Source: Pseudomonas sp. LFM046
GTDB taxonomy: Bacteria > Pseudomonadota > Gammaproteobacteria > Pseudomonadales > Pseudomonadaceae
Reading direction: 5' to 3'
DNA length: 64,000 nt
Assembly: GCF_000949385.2 (NCBI RefSeq)
Contig: NZ_JYKO02000001.1
Location: forward strand, 2,008,620-2,072,619
A program made the translations under genes and the position numbers. Every line of letters begins with the position of its first letter. Within the stretch, counting starts at the first letter, position 1. The notes under the pieces are model-generated. The model was given only the letters and a program-made list of their open reading frames with translations. It did no database searches and was not told the origin of the DNA. Positions 17,392 to 25,424 of this stretch are shown one piece after another.

Positions 17392-19998
17392 ATGGGCAAA
17401 TCGCTGGTCATCGTGGAATCCCCGGCAAAGGCCAAGACCATCAACAAGTATCTGGGCAGCCAGTACGTGGTGAAGTCGAGCATCGGCCATATCCGTGACC
17501 TGCCTACCAGCGGTTCGGCCAGTACCAGCAAGGAGCCGGCCAAGCGCGGCAAGGCCGCTGCCGAGGCTCCGGCGCTGTCCGCGAAGGAAAAGGCCAAGCG
17601 TCAGCTGGTCGCGCGGATGGGCGTTGACCCCGAGCACGGCTGGAAGGCCAAGTACGAGATCCTGCCCGGCAAGGAAAAGGTGATCGACGAACTGCGCCGT
17701 CTGGCCAAGGATGCCGACACCATCTATCTCGCAACCGACTTGGACCGCGAAGGGGAGGCCATCGCCTGGCACCTGCGGGAATCCATCGGTGGCGATGATG
17801 ATCGTTACAAGCGTGTGGTGTTCAACGAGATCACCAAGAAGGCCATTCAGGAGGCCTTCTCCCAGCCTGGCGAACTCGACATCAACCGCGTCAATGCCCA
17901 GCAGGCCCGCCGCTTCCTCGATCGGGTGGTGGGTTACATGGTTTCGCCGCTGCTCTGGCAGAAGATCGCCCGTGGCCTGTCTGCCGGCCGCGTGCAGTCG
18001 GTGGCGGTGAAGCTGGTGGTGGAGCGCGAACGCGAGATCCGTGCCTTCGTGCCGGAAGAGTACTGGGAAGTACACGCTGACCTCGGTACCGGCAAAGGCG
18101 CCAAGGTGCGCTTCGAAGTGGCCCGCGAGAATGGCGAGGCCTTCAAGCCGCTGAACGAAGCCCAGGCCATGGCGGCCCTGGAAAAGCTCAAGTCGTCCGC
18201 CTACACGGTGGCCAAGCGCGAGGACAAGCCCACTTCCAGCCGTCCTTCTGCACCCTTCATTACCTCTACCCTGCAGCAGGCAGCGAGCAACCGCCTGGGC
18301 TTCGGGGTGAAGAAGACCATGATGATGGCCCAGCGCCTCTACGAGGCCGGCTACATCACCTATATGCGTACCGACTCGACCAACCTCTCGGCTGACGCCA
18401 TTGGCATGGTGCGCGGTTTCATCGAGGGCGAGTTCGGTCAGAAATACCTGCCGGCCAAGCCGAACGTCTATTCCAGCAAGGAAGGCGCCCAGGAGGCTCA
18501 CGAGGCGATTCGCCCCTCCGACGTCAACCTGCGTCCCAACCAGTTGTCTGGCATGGAGCGTGACGCCGAGCGCCTGTATGACCTGATCTGGCGCCAGTTC
18601 GTGGCTTGCCAGATGCCGCCGGCTGAGTATCTGTCTACCAACGTCAGCGTCACCGCCGGCGCTTTCGAACTGCGTGCCAAGGGCCGCATCCTCAAGTTCG
18701 ACGGCTACACCCGCGTGCTGCCGCAGCAAAGCAAGCCGGGCGAGGACGACGTCCTGCCGGAAATGAGCGAAGGCGAGCTGCTCAAGCTGCTGCAACTGGA
18801 GCCCAGCCAGCACTTCACCAAGCCCCCGGCACGCTACTCCGAAGCCAGCCTGGTCAAGGAGTTGGAAAAGCGCGGCATCGGTCGTCCGTCCACCTACGCG
18901 GCGATCATTTCCACCATTCAGGAACGTGGCTATGTCACCGTCCATAACCGTCGTTTCTACGCGGAGAAAATGGGCGATATCGTCACTGAGCGCCTGAATG
19001 AAAGCTTTGCCAACCTGATGGACTACGGCTTTACCGCCGGTATGGAAGAGCACCTGGACGATGTCGCCCAGGGCGAGCGTGACTGGAAGCACCTGCTGGA
19101 CGAGTTCTACGGCGACTTCAAGAAGAAGCTGGAGTTGGCCGAAGGCACCGACAAGGGCATGCGTGCCAATCAGCCGACCCTGACCGACATTGCGTGCCGT
19201 GAATGTGGCCGGCCGATGATGATCCGCACCGCGTCCACCGGCGTGTTCCTGGGTTGCTCCGGCTACAGCCTGCCGCCGAAAGAACGCTGCAAGGCCACCA
19301 TCAACCTGGTGCCGGGCGACGAAATCGCAGCGGATGATGAGGGTGAATCCGAATCCCGCGTGCTGCGCGGCAAGCATCGCTGCCCGATTTGCTCCACGGC
19401 GATGGATGCCTACCTGCTGGACGAGACTCGCAAGCTCCACATCTGTGGCAATAACCCGGATTGCTCGGGCTACGAGATCGAGCAGGGTCAGTACCGCATC
19501 AAGGGCTACGAAGGCCCGAGCCTGGAGTGCGACAAGTGTGGCAGCGAGATGCAGCTGAAAACCGGCCGCTTCGGCAAATTCTTCGGCTGCACCAACGCGA
19601 GCTGCAAGAACACCCGCAAACTGCTGAAGAGCGGTGAGGCGGCGCCGCCGAAGATCGACCCTATTCGCATGCCTGAACTCAAGTGCGAGAAGGTGGACGA
19701 CATCTATGTCCTGCGCGACGGTGCTTCCGGCCTGTTCCTGGCTGCCAGCCAGTTCCCGAAGAACCGCGAGACCCGTGCTCCGCTGGTGCAGGAGCTGATC
19801 CCGCACAAGGACGAACTGGACGCCAAGTACCACTACCTCCTGGAGGCTCCGAAGAAGGATCCCGAAGGCCGTCCGGCCGTGATCCGCTTCAGCCGCAAGA
19901 CCAAGGAGCAGTATGTGCAGACCGAAGTTGACGGTAAGCCCACCGGCTGGCGCGCCTTCTATGATGGCGGCAAGTGGAAGGTGGAAGACAAGCGCTGA
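17392..19998 (+). CDS. topA: DNA topoisomerase I
   Basis: 868 residues; relaxes negative supercoils by single-strand passage. The N-terminal Toprim domain has [16 protein letters not shown] and the acidic [13 protein letters not shown] motif. The active-site tyrosine is in the [12 protein letters not shown] motif at about residue 328. Three C-terminal zinc-ribbon repeats are visible (CRECGRPM...C, CPICSTAM...[15 protein letters not shown]...CTNASC), followed by a basic tail. The ATG at 17392 has AGGA upstream; the preceding in-frame sequence is not conserved in type. Confidence 0.97.
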   Translation: MGKSLVIVESPAKAKTINKYLGSQYVVKSSIGHIRDLPTSGSASTSKEPAKRGKAAAEAPALSAKEKAKRQLVARMGVDPEHGWKAKYEILPGKEKVIDELRRLAKDADTIYLATDLDREGEAIAWHLRESIGGDDDRYKRVVFNEITKKAIQEAFSQPGELDINRVNAQQARRFLDRVVGYMVSPLLWQKIARGLSAGRVQSVAVKLVVEREREIRAFVPEEYWEVHADLGTGKGAKVRFEVARENGEAFKPLNEAQAMAALEKLKSSAYTVAKREDKPTSSRPSAPFITSTLQQAASNRLGFGVKKTMMMAQRLYEAGYITYMRTDSTNLSADAIGMVRGFIEGEFGQKYLPAKPNVYSSKEGAQEAHEAIRPSDVNLRPNQLSGMERDAERLYDLIWRQFVACQMPPAEYLSTNVSVTAGAFELRAKGRILKFDGYTRVLPQQSKPGEDDVLPEMSEGELLKLLQLEPSQHFTKPPARYSEASLVKELEKRGIGRPSTYAAIISTIQERGYVTVHNRRFYAEKMGDIVTERLNESFANLMDYGFTAGMEEHLDDVAQGERDWKHLLDEFYGDFKKKLELAEGTDKGMRANQPTLTDIACRECGRPMMIRTASTGVFLGCSGYSLPPKERCKATINLVPGDEIAADDEGESESRVLRGKHRCPICSTAMDAYLLDETRKLHICGNNPDCSGYEIEQGQYRIKGYEGPSLECDKCGSEMQLKTGRFGKFFGCTNASCKNTRKLLKSGEAAPPKIDPIRMPELKCEKVDDIYVLRDGASGLFLAASQFPKNRETRAPLVQELIPHKDELDAKYHYLLEAPKKDPEGRPAVIRFSRKTKEQYVQTEVDGKPTGWRAFYDGGKWKVEDKR

Positions 19999-20064
19999 CC
20001 GACTGCTGCGCGCCCGGCCGCGGGCGCGCATATACTGGCCGAGTCACCTGTGGAGGGCGCCGTC

Positions 20065-20583
20065 ATGGCCCATGAGCTTTATACCCGCACCAACCAGAAA
20101 CTCTTCTTCGCCGGCTTGTCGCTGGAGTCCTGGCGCAAGGCTGAAGAGGGTAGGGCGATGAATGCCCAGGCGCTGGTGCAGTCTGAGCGTGAGTCATCGC
20201 TCTTCCACCTCTACGGCGCTTTGCTTGGTCTCTGCCACGAGATTGCCGGTTACTACCGCCTTCCCGAGGCCAATGCGCCGCGAGTCGAGCTGCTTCTGAC
20301 TCCAGAAATGCTGGCTTCCGCCCCCAGCCCCGAGCTGGCGGAGCTGGTGGAGCTGGCTCAGCAGAGCGAAACCTGGTTGGCGGAACTGCTCGCCGCCTAT
20401 CGAGCCCTGTTCCAGCCGCCGCAGGCGCCGAAGCAGGCCAAGGTGGATCCGACCTTGCCGCTGATCAGCGCGGTTAGCGTTGAAGAGGAGGAGGCTCCGC
20501 TGTCTCGCGAGACTCTGGAATCCTGGCGGCAGAATCTGAAATCCCTTGCGCTCCGATTCCGAGAAAGCCTCAGCGAATGCTGA
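20065..20583 (+). CDS. Uncharacterised conserved protein (DUF6586-like)
   Basis: 172-residue soluble, mainly helical protein starting MAHELYTRTNQKLFFAGLSL, with an acidic, proline-containing linker (QPPQAPKQAKVDPTLP, then VEEEEAPLS) before a final helix. No catalytic motif or signal peptide. GGAGGG precedes the ATG at 20065. It lies 66 bp after topA and may be read from the topA promoter. Function unknown; the DUF name is from memory. Confidence 0.75.
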   Translation: MAHELYTRTNQKLFFAGLSLESWRKAEEGRAMNAQALVQSERESSLFHLYGALLGLCHEIAGYYRLPEANAPRVELLLTPEMLASAPSPELAELVELAQQSETWLAELLAAYRALFQPPQAPKQAKVDPTLPLISAVSVEEEEAPLSRETLESWRQNLKSLALRFRESLSEC

Positions 20584-20654
20584 TGTGATCGACGGGCTAG
20601 GGCGTAGTGGCGGCGCGCTGTTACAATGGCCGCCTTTCGTGGAGATCTGAACCT

Positions 20655-20888
20655 ATGCCTACGTCCTTTCTTGAAATAGTCGAGCTGCCTGACGGGCGCA
20701 TCATCCTGCGCCGGGCTGAGGACGAGGAGGTGTTGGTGACGCTGGATTTCTCCTCCGACGCCAAGGCCTTCCTTCAAGGACATCACTTGGAAGTGGCCAA
20801 AGCCATGCTGAATGTTGGCGTTCAGATGGCCGGTCGTCTGGCCGAAGGCGAGATGGACCACAACGAAGGTCCACGCGTCCTGCATTGA
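20655..20888 (+). CDS. Small conserved hypothetical protein
   Basis: 77 residues, acidic, no signal peptide. It reads as a short beta segment (EIVELPDGRIILRRAEDEEVLVTLDF) followed by a helix (DAKAFLQGHHLEVAKAMLNVGVQMAG). The ATG at 20655 is preceded by GGAGAT. It follows the DUF6586-like gene by 71 bp and is convergent with sulA. No function recognised. Confidence 0.75.
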   Translation: MPTSFLEIVELPDGRIILRRAEDEEVLVTLDFSSDAKAFLQGHHLEVAKAMLNVGVQMAGRLAEGEMDHNEGPRVLH

Positions 20889-20968
20889 TGTCTGGAACCG
20901 AATCTTCCGCTGATTCGGTTACCGTCTGATGTCACAGGGCCCAGGTCGTTGACCTGTGCCTGTTCTCT

Positions 20969-21442
20969 TCAGCCCAGCAGAATGTTCAAGCTCTGAGCGC
21001 CGCCTAGGCGTGCCGCTTCGGCCAGCTGGCGCTTGGCTTTCTGCCCCAATTGAATCCAGCTGACCACGGTGTGGCTGCGGCCCAGGCGCAGGGCTTCGCA
21101 AGCCAGATCGAGGGCGCTTTGCTCTCCTCGGGGCTGCAGGAGCAGGATGCGCTCTCGGTTGAGTCCGGATTCGCGCAGCCAGTCCCGGGTCAGGCTGGCA
21201 GGAGCGCCGACCAGTGTCAGCCAGCGTGCATCCTGTTCTTCGCTCAGTTCCCGCAGCACCGATGCCAGAAGGTGTCGGCAGTGTCCGCTGGCACCGCGTA
21301 GCGAGAGCTCGCTGAATGCTTCCGGCTCTTCCGGGGTGGGTTCTTCCACGATGTCGGTCAACATCGGCACGACAGGGTTGGCCAGGATGGCGTCGTGGAA
21401 CAGCGGCAGCTGGGACCGACCGAGAGACTGCGGGAACTGCAT
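20969..21442 (-). CDS. sulA: SOS cell division inhibitor SulA
   Basis: 157 residues with the SulA/RecA-like fold. WLTLVGAPASLTRDWLRESGLNRERILLLQP and SHTVVSWIQLG match the family core. SulA binds FtsZ and blocks its polymerisation during DNA damage. It begins 10 bp after the lexA stop codon on the same strand, so it is under the lexA SOS promoter rather than having its own box. This differs from E. coli, where sulA stands alone, and is the usual Pseudomonas arrangement. Confidence 0.9.
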   Translation of the reverse strand: MQFPQSLGRSQLPLFHDAILANPVVPMLTDIVEEPTPEEPEAFSELSLRGASGHCRHLLASVLRELSEEQDARWLTLVGAPASLTRDWLRESGLNRERILLLQPRGEQSALDLACEALRLGRSHTVVSWIQLGQKAKRQLAEAARLGGAQSLNILLG

Positions 21443-21452
21443 AAGGCCTCCT

Positions 21453-22064
21453 TTAGCGGCGGATTACGCCGACACTCAAACCTTCGATCACCAGATCCTG
21501 TTCATCCAGGTTCACTTCGATGGGGGCGAATTCGGGGTTTTCGGCGATCAGCCAGACCTTGTCACCCTCGCGCTTGAAGCGCTTGACGGTGACGTCGTCG
21601 CCCAATCGCGCCACCACCACCTGGCCATTGCGAACCTCGCGGGTGCTGTGCACAGCGAGTAGGTCGCCGTCATAGATGCCAATGTCCTTCATGGACATGC
21701 CGCGAACACGCAGTAGGTAGTCGGCGCGAGGATGGAAAAAGTCGGGGTTGATGCGGCAGGATTCCTCGATGTTCTGCTGGGCGAGGATTGGCGCGCCGGC
21801 GGCGACCCGGCCGATCACCGGCAGGCCGTCGTCTTCATTGTTGCCGGGTTCGAAGCCGGGGATGCGGATGCCGCGGGAAGCGCCCGGGGTCATCTCGATC
21901 GCACCCTTGCGTGCCAGGGCCTTGAGATGCTCCTCGGCGGCGTTAGGGGACTTGAAGCCGAGTTCCTGGGCGATTTCCGCACGAGTGGGGGGAAAGCCGT
22001 TGTCTTCAAGGCAGCGCTTGATGAATGCGAGAATCTCGGCTTGGCGGGGCGTCAGTTTCAGCAT
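21453..22064 (-). CDS. lexA: SOS repressor LexA
   Basis: 203 residues. The N-terminal winged-helix DNA-binding domain has [13 protein letters not shown] and [26 protein letters not shown]. The Ala-Gly self-cleavage site lies in [11 protein letters not shown]. The serine-lysine catalytic dyad sits in [18 protein letters not shown] and [11 protein letters not shown]. Activated RecA stimulates cleavage and derepresses SOS genes. The ATG at 22064 follows a promoter covered by two SOS boxes, so LexA represses itself and the downstream sulA. Confidence 0.97.
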   Translation of the reverse strand: MLKLTPRQAEILAFIKRCLEDNGFPPTRAEIAQELGFKSPNAAEEHLKALARKGAIEMTPGASRGIRIPGFEPGNNEDDGLPVIGRVAAGAPILAQQNIEESCRINPDFFHPRADYLLRVRGMSMKDIGIYDGDLLAVHSTREVRNGQVVVARLGDDVTVKRFKREGDKVWLIAENPEFAPIEVNLDEQDLVIEGLSVGVIRR

Positions 22065-22073
22065 GGCGGCGCT

Positions 22074-22089
22074 CTGTCTTTTTATACAG
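22074..22089. promoter_or_regulatory. SOS box 1 (LexA site) upstream of lexA
   Basis: CTG-N10-CAG with an AT-rich centre (TCTTTTTATA), 10 bp before the lexA start, between the promoter and the coding region. Confidence 0.8.
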
Positions 22090-22092
22090 TGA

Positions 22093-22108
22093 CTGGAATT
22101 ATATACAG
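22093..22108. promoter_or_regulatory. SOS box 2 (LexA site) overlapping the lexA -10
   Basis: CTG-N10-CAG with centre GAATTATATA, close to the consensus CTGT(AT)4ACAG. It covers the -10 hexamer of the lexA promoter. The 19-bp centre-to-centre spacing from box 1 puts both dimers close to the same DNA face. Confidence 0.88.
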
Positions 22109-22125
22109 TGATCCGGTCTTGGCAA
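22098..22125 (-). promoter_or_regulatory. Sigma70 promoter of lexA-sulA
   Basis: On the minus strand, TTGCCA (22120-22125) and a perfect TATAAT (22098-22103) are 16 bp apart. Confidence 0.78.
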
Positions 22126-22234
22126 TGCTTCTTTTCGTGGCGACAGGGTGCGGGAGTGTGGCGGTCGGAATTACCGTCTGGTGGTCCTGGTGTCGGGGAT
22201 GATGACTGCCGCGTCAGATAATGGTGTGTACGGC

Positions 22235-22264
22235 TTGACAAGCTGACGGCCTGAAACGTATGTT
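22235..22264 (+). promoter_or_regulatory. Sigma70 promoter of psrA
   Basis: A perfect TTGACA at 22235-22240 is followed after 18 bp by TATGTT at 22259-22264 (or GTATGT at 17 bp). The -10 lies inside a PsrA-type palindrome. Confidence 0.7.
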
Positions 22265-22266
22265 TC
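22253..22266. promoter_or_regulatory. PsrA-type operator 1 (GAAAC-N4-GTTTC)
   Basis: Perfect palindrome with the published PsrA half-sites and 4-bp spacing. It covers the psrA -10 and implies autorepression. Confidence 0.65.
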
Positions 22267-22279
22267 AAACAAGTGTTTG
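22266..22279. promoter_or_regulatory. PsrA-type operator 2 (CAAAC-N4-GTTTG)
   Basis: A second perfect match to G/CAAAC-N4-GTTTG/C that shares its first base with operator 1. The two centres are 13 bp apart. Confidence 0.7.
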
Positions 22280-22294
22280 TCAGGCGGAGGAGCC

Positions 22295-23002
22295 ATGGCC
22301 CAGTCGGAAACCGTTGAGCGCATTCTGGATGCTGCGGAACAGCTGTTCGCGGAAAAAGGCTTCGCCGAGACTTCGTTGCGCCTGATCACCAGCAAGGCCG
22401 GGGTCAACCTGGCGGCGGTGAACTATCACTTCGGCTCGAAGAAGGCGCTGATCCAGGCGGTCTTCTCACGTTTCCTCGGTCCGTTCTGCCAGAGTCTGGA
22501 GCGTGAACTGGATCGCCGCCAGGCCAAGGCCGAGAGCAAGGCCAGCCTCGAAGAGCTGCTGGAAATGCTCGTCGAACAGGCGCTGGCGGTAAAGCCTCGC
22601 AGCGGAAATGACCTCTCCATCTTTATGCGCCTGCTCGGACTTGCATTCAGTCAGAGCCAGGGCCATCTGCGCAAGTACCTTGAAGAGGTTTACGGGAAAG
22701 TCTTCCGTCGGTACATGCTGCTGGTGAACGACTCCGCCCCCAAAGTGCCGCCGCTGGAGCTGTTCTGGCGGGTGCACTTCATGCTCGGTGCGGCGGCATT
22801 CAGCATGTCCGGCATCAAGGCATTGCGCGCCATGGCCGAGAACGACTTTGGCGTGAACACCTCGATCGAGCAGGTGATGCGGTTGATGGTGCCGTTCCTC
22901 GCAGCGGGCATGCGCGCCGAAACCGGCGTGACGGACGAAGCGTTGGCCGGCGCTGTGCTGAAGCCGCGCAACAAGGCCCCGGCCGCTCCGGCCAAGGCGT
23001 AA
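22295..23002 (+). CDS. psrA: TetR-family transcriptional regulator PsrA
   Basis: 235 residues. The N-terminal TetR helix-turn-helix (about 4-50) has [44 protein letters not shown] helical ligand-binding domain and an Ala/Pro/Lys-rich tail follow. In Pseudomonas, PsrA senses long-chain fatty acids, activates rpoS and represses fadBA and itself. The ATG at 22295 has GGAGGAG upstream. Two PsrA-type palindromes overlap the promoter, which supports the identity beyond the protein match. It is divergent from lexA. Confidence 0.92.
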   Translation: MAQSETVERILDAAEQLFAEKGFAETSLRLITSKAGVNLAAVNYHFGSKKALIQAVFSRFLGPFCQSLERELDRRQAKAESKASLEELLEMLVEQALAVKPRSGNDLSIFMRLLGLAFSQSQGHLRKYLEEVYGKVFRRYMLLVNDSAPKVPPLELFWRVHFMLGAAAFSMSGIKALRAMAENDFGVNTSIEQVMRLMVPFLAAGMRAETGVTDEALAGAVLKPRNKAPAAPAKA

Positions 23003-23044
23003 AACGATGGGCGCAAGCGAGCTGATCGGCTAAGCTTGCGGCCC

Positions 23045-23569
23045 ATGCAAAACCTCGATCTCCTGCATATCTCCATCGCTGACCAGCAGCTCTACGGCTT
23101 CGCCGAGGGGCGGTTGGTGCTGCGCATGCTCGTGTCCACGGCCCTTAACGGCCCGGGCGAAACCAACGGCTCCAATTGCACCCCTCGAGGCCTGCATCAG
23201 GTTCGTGCGCGCATTGGTTCCGGGCTGCCCATGGGCGCGGTGCTGCGTGGCCGTCGTTGGACGGGCGAAGTCTGGAGTGCCGAGCTGCATGAGCGCTTTC
23301 CCGGGCGGGACTGGATCCTCAGCCGCATCCTCTGGCTGAGCGGTTGCGAGCCCGGCCGAAATCGCCTCGGCACGGTGGACAGCTTCCGTCGCTACATCTA
23401 CCTGCACGGCACACCGGATACCGAGCCCATGGGCGTTCCCCGTTCCCACGGTTGCATTCGTCTGCGCAATGCCGATGTGCTGGAACTCTTCGACCGGGTG
23501 CCCGTCCATTGTGCGGTGCGCATAGACGAAGCGCCGTGCCCGGACTGGGCGTCGGCAAAACTCTCCTAA
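23045..23569 (+). CDS. YkuD-type L,D-transpeptidase without a signal peptide
   Basis: 174 residues with the YkuD catalytic pattern: YIYLHG, then SHGCIRL containing the nucleophile cysteine at about residue 138. Such enzymes form or break 3-3 peptidoglycan cross-links or attach lipoproteins, normally in the periplasm. Here the N-terminus (MQNLDLLHISIADQQLYGF) starts directly in the catalytic fold and has no hydrophobic export signal, with either the ATG at 23045 or a TTG at 23036. The gene is followed 9 bp later by nagZ, a cytosolic recycling enzyme, so a cytoplasmic role on recycled muropeptides is possible. No strong ribosome-binding site was seen. Confidence 0.82.
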   Translation: MQNLDLLHISIADQQLYGFAEGRLVLRMLVSTALNGPGETNGSNCTPRGLHQVRARIGSGLPMGAVLRGRRWTGEVWSAELHERFPGRDWILSRILWLSGCEPGRNRLGTVDSFRRYIYLHGTPDTEPMGVPRSHGCIRLRNADVLELFDRVPVHCAVRIDEAPCPDWASAKLS

Positions 23570-23578
23570 GGATTTTTC

Positions 23579-24577
23579 ATGCAAGGTTCCCTGATGCTGG
23601 ATATCGGTGGCGCCTGGTTGACCGCCGAGGATCGGCAGATCCTCCGTCAGCCTGAAGTCGCCGGCCTGATCATCTTTGCTCGCAATATCGAGAGTCCGCG
23701 CCAGGTGCGCGAACTCTGCGCCTCCATTCGTGCGGTGCGCCCCGACCTGATCCTGGCGGTCGACCAGGAAGGTGGCCGCGTGCAGCGTCTGCGCCAGGGT
23801 TTCCTGCGCCTGCCGGCCATGCGTGCGTTGGCGGATAACGACAACGCCGAGCAACTGGCCGAGCAGTGCGGCTGGTTGATGGCGACCGAAGTTCTCGCAG
23901 TCGGCCTGGATATCAGCTTCGCCCCGGTGCTGGACCTGGACCACCAGCGCAGTGCCGTGGTTGGCAGTCGAGCCTTCGAGGGCGACCCGCAGCGCGCGGC
24001 GCGTCTCGCCGGCGCCTTCATACGTGGCTTGCGCGCTGCGGGCATGGCGGCTACTGGCAAGCACTTTCCCGGCCACGGCTGGGCGGAAGCGGATTCCCAT
24101 GTGGCCATCCCCACCGACGAGCGCAGTCTCGAGCAAATCCGCCAGAGCGATCTGGTTCCGTTTGCTCGCCTGGCTTCGGAACTGGACGGCATGATGCCCG
24201 CCCACGTCATCTACCCGCAGGTGGACGCCCAGCCGGCAGGCTTCTCCCGGCGCTGGCTGCAGGACATCCTGCGCGGCGAACTGAACTTCTCCGGGGTCAT
24301 TTTCAGCGATGACCTGTCCATGGCGGGCGCCCACGTCGTGGGGGACGCCGCAGAGCGCATCGAGGCGGCGCTCACCGCTGGCTGTGACATGGGCCTGGTG
24401 TGCAACGACCGCGCCGCTGCCGAACTGGCCCTGTCGCGTCTACAGCGAATGGGCGTCACGCCGCCGGCCAGCCTGGCTCGGATGCGCCGCCGCGCCTTCC
24501 CCGGCACCGAGTACCGTCAGGACCCCCGTTGGCTGCAGGCTGTTTCAGCCCTGCGCGAAGCACAGTTGATCGATTGA
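23579..24577 (+). CDS. nagZ: Beta-N-acetylhexosaminidase NagZ
   Basis: 332-residue GH3 enzyme, cytosolic. It removes GlcNAc from GlcNAc-anhydroMurNAc peptides during peptidoglycan recycling and so makes the inducers of AmpC beta-lactamase. The catalytic loop histidine lies in KHFPGHGWAEADSHV and the nucleophile aspartate in VIFSDDLSMAGA; KHFPGHG is the NagZ signature. AAGGA precedes the ATG. It is packed between the YkuD gene (9 bp) and a nucleoside phosphorylase (9 bp), forming one operon. Confidence 0.95.
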   Translation: MQGSLMLDIGGAWLTAEDRQILRQPEVAGLIIFARNIESPRQVRELCASIRAVRPDLILAVDQEGGRVQRLRQGFLRLPAMRALADNDNAEQLAEQCGWLMATEVLAVGLDISFAPVLDLDHQRSAVVGSRAFEGDPQRAARLAGAFIRGLRAAGMAATGKHFPGHGWAEADSHVAIPTDERSLEQIRQSDLVPFARLASELDGMMPAHVIYPQVDAQPAGFSRRWLQDILRGELNFSGVIFSDDLSMAGAHVVGDAAERIEAALTAGCDMGLVCNDRAAAELALSRLQRMGVTPPASLARMRRRAFPGTEYRQDPRWLQAVSALREAQLID

Positions 24578-25324
<747 letters not shown>

Positions 25325-25337
25325 GATCAGCTGCGCC

Positions 25338-25371
25338 GCCGACGGGTGTCATGTCTCTGATACCCGTCGGC
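25338..25371. terminator. Hairpin between convergent phosphorylase and SNF2 helicase genes
   Basis: A 14-bp stem (25338-25351 with 25358-25371; one G-T pair) with arms GCCGACGGGTGTCA and TGATACCCGTCGGC and a 6-nt loop. The T content after the stem is weak, but position and stability suggest a terminator. Confidence 0.6.
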
Positions 25372-25424
25372 AGTTCTGCTTTCTCGAATGATTTTGCACG
25401 GGGAGAGACAGCTTGGGTCGCCCA

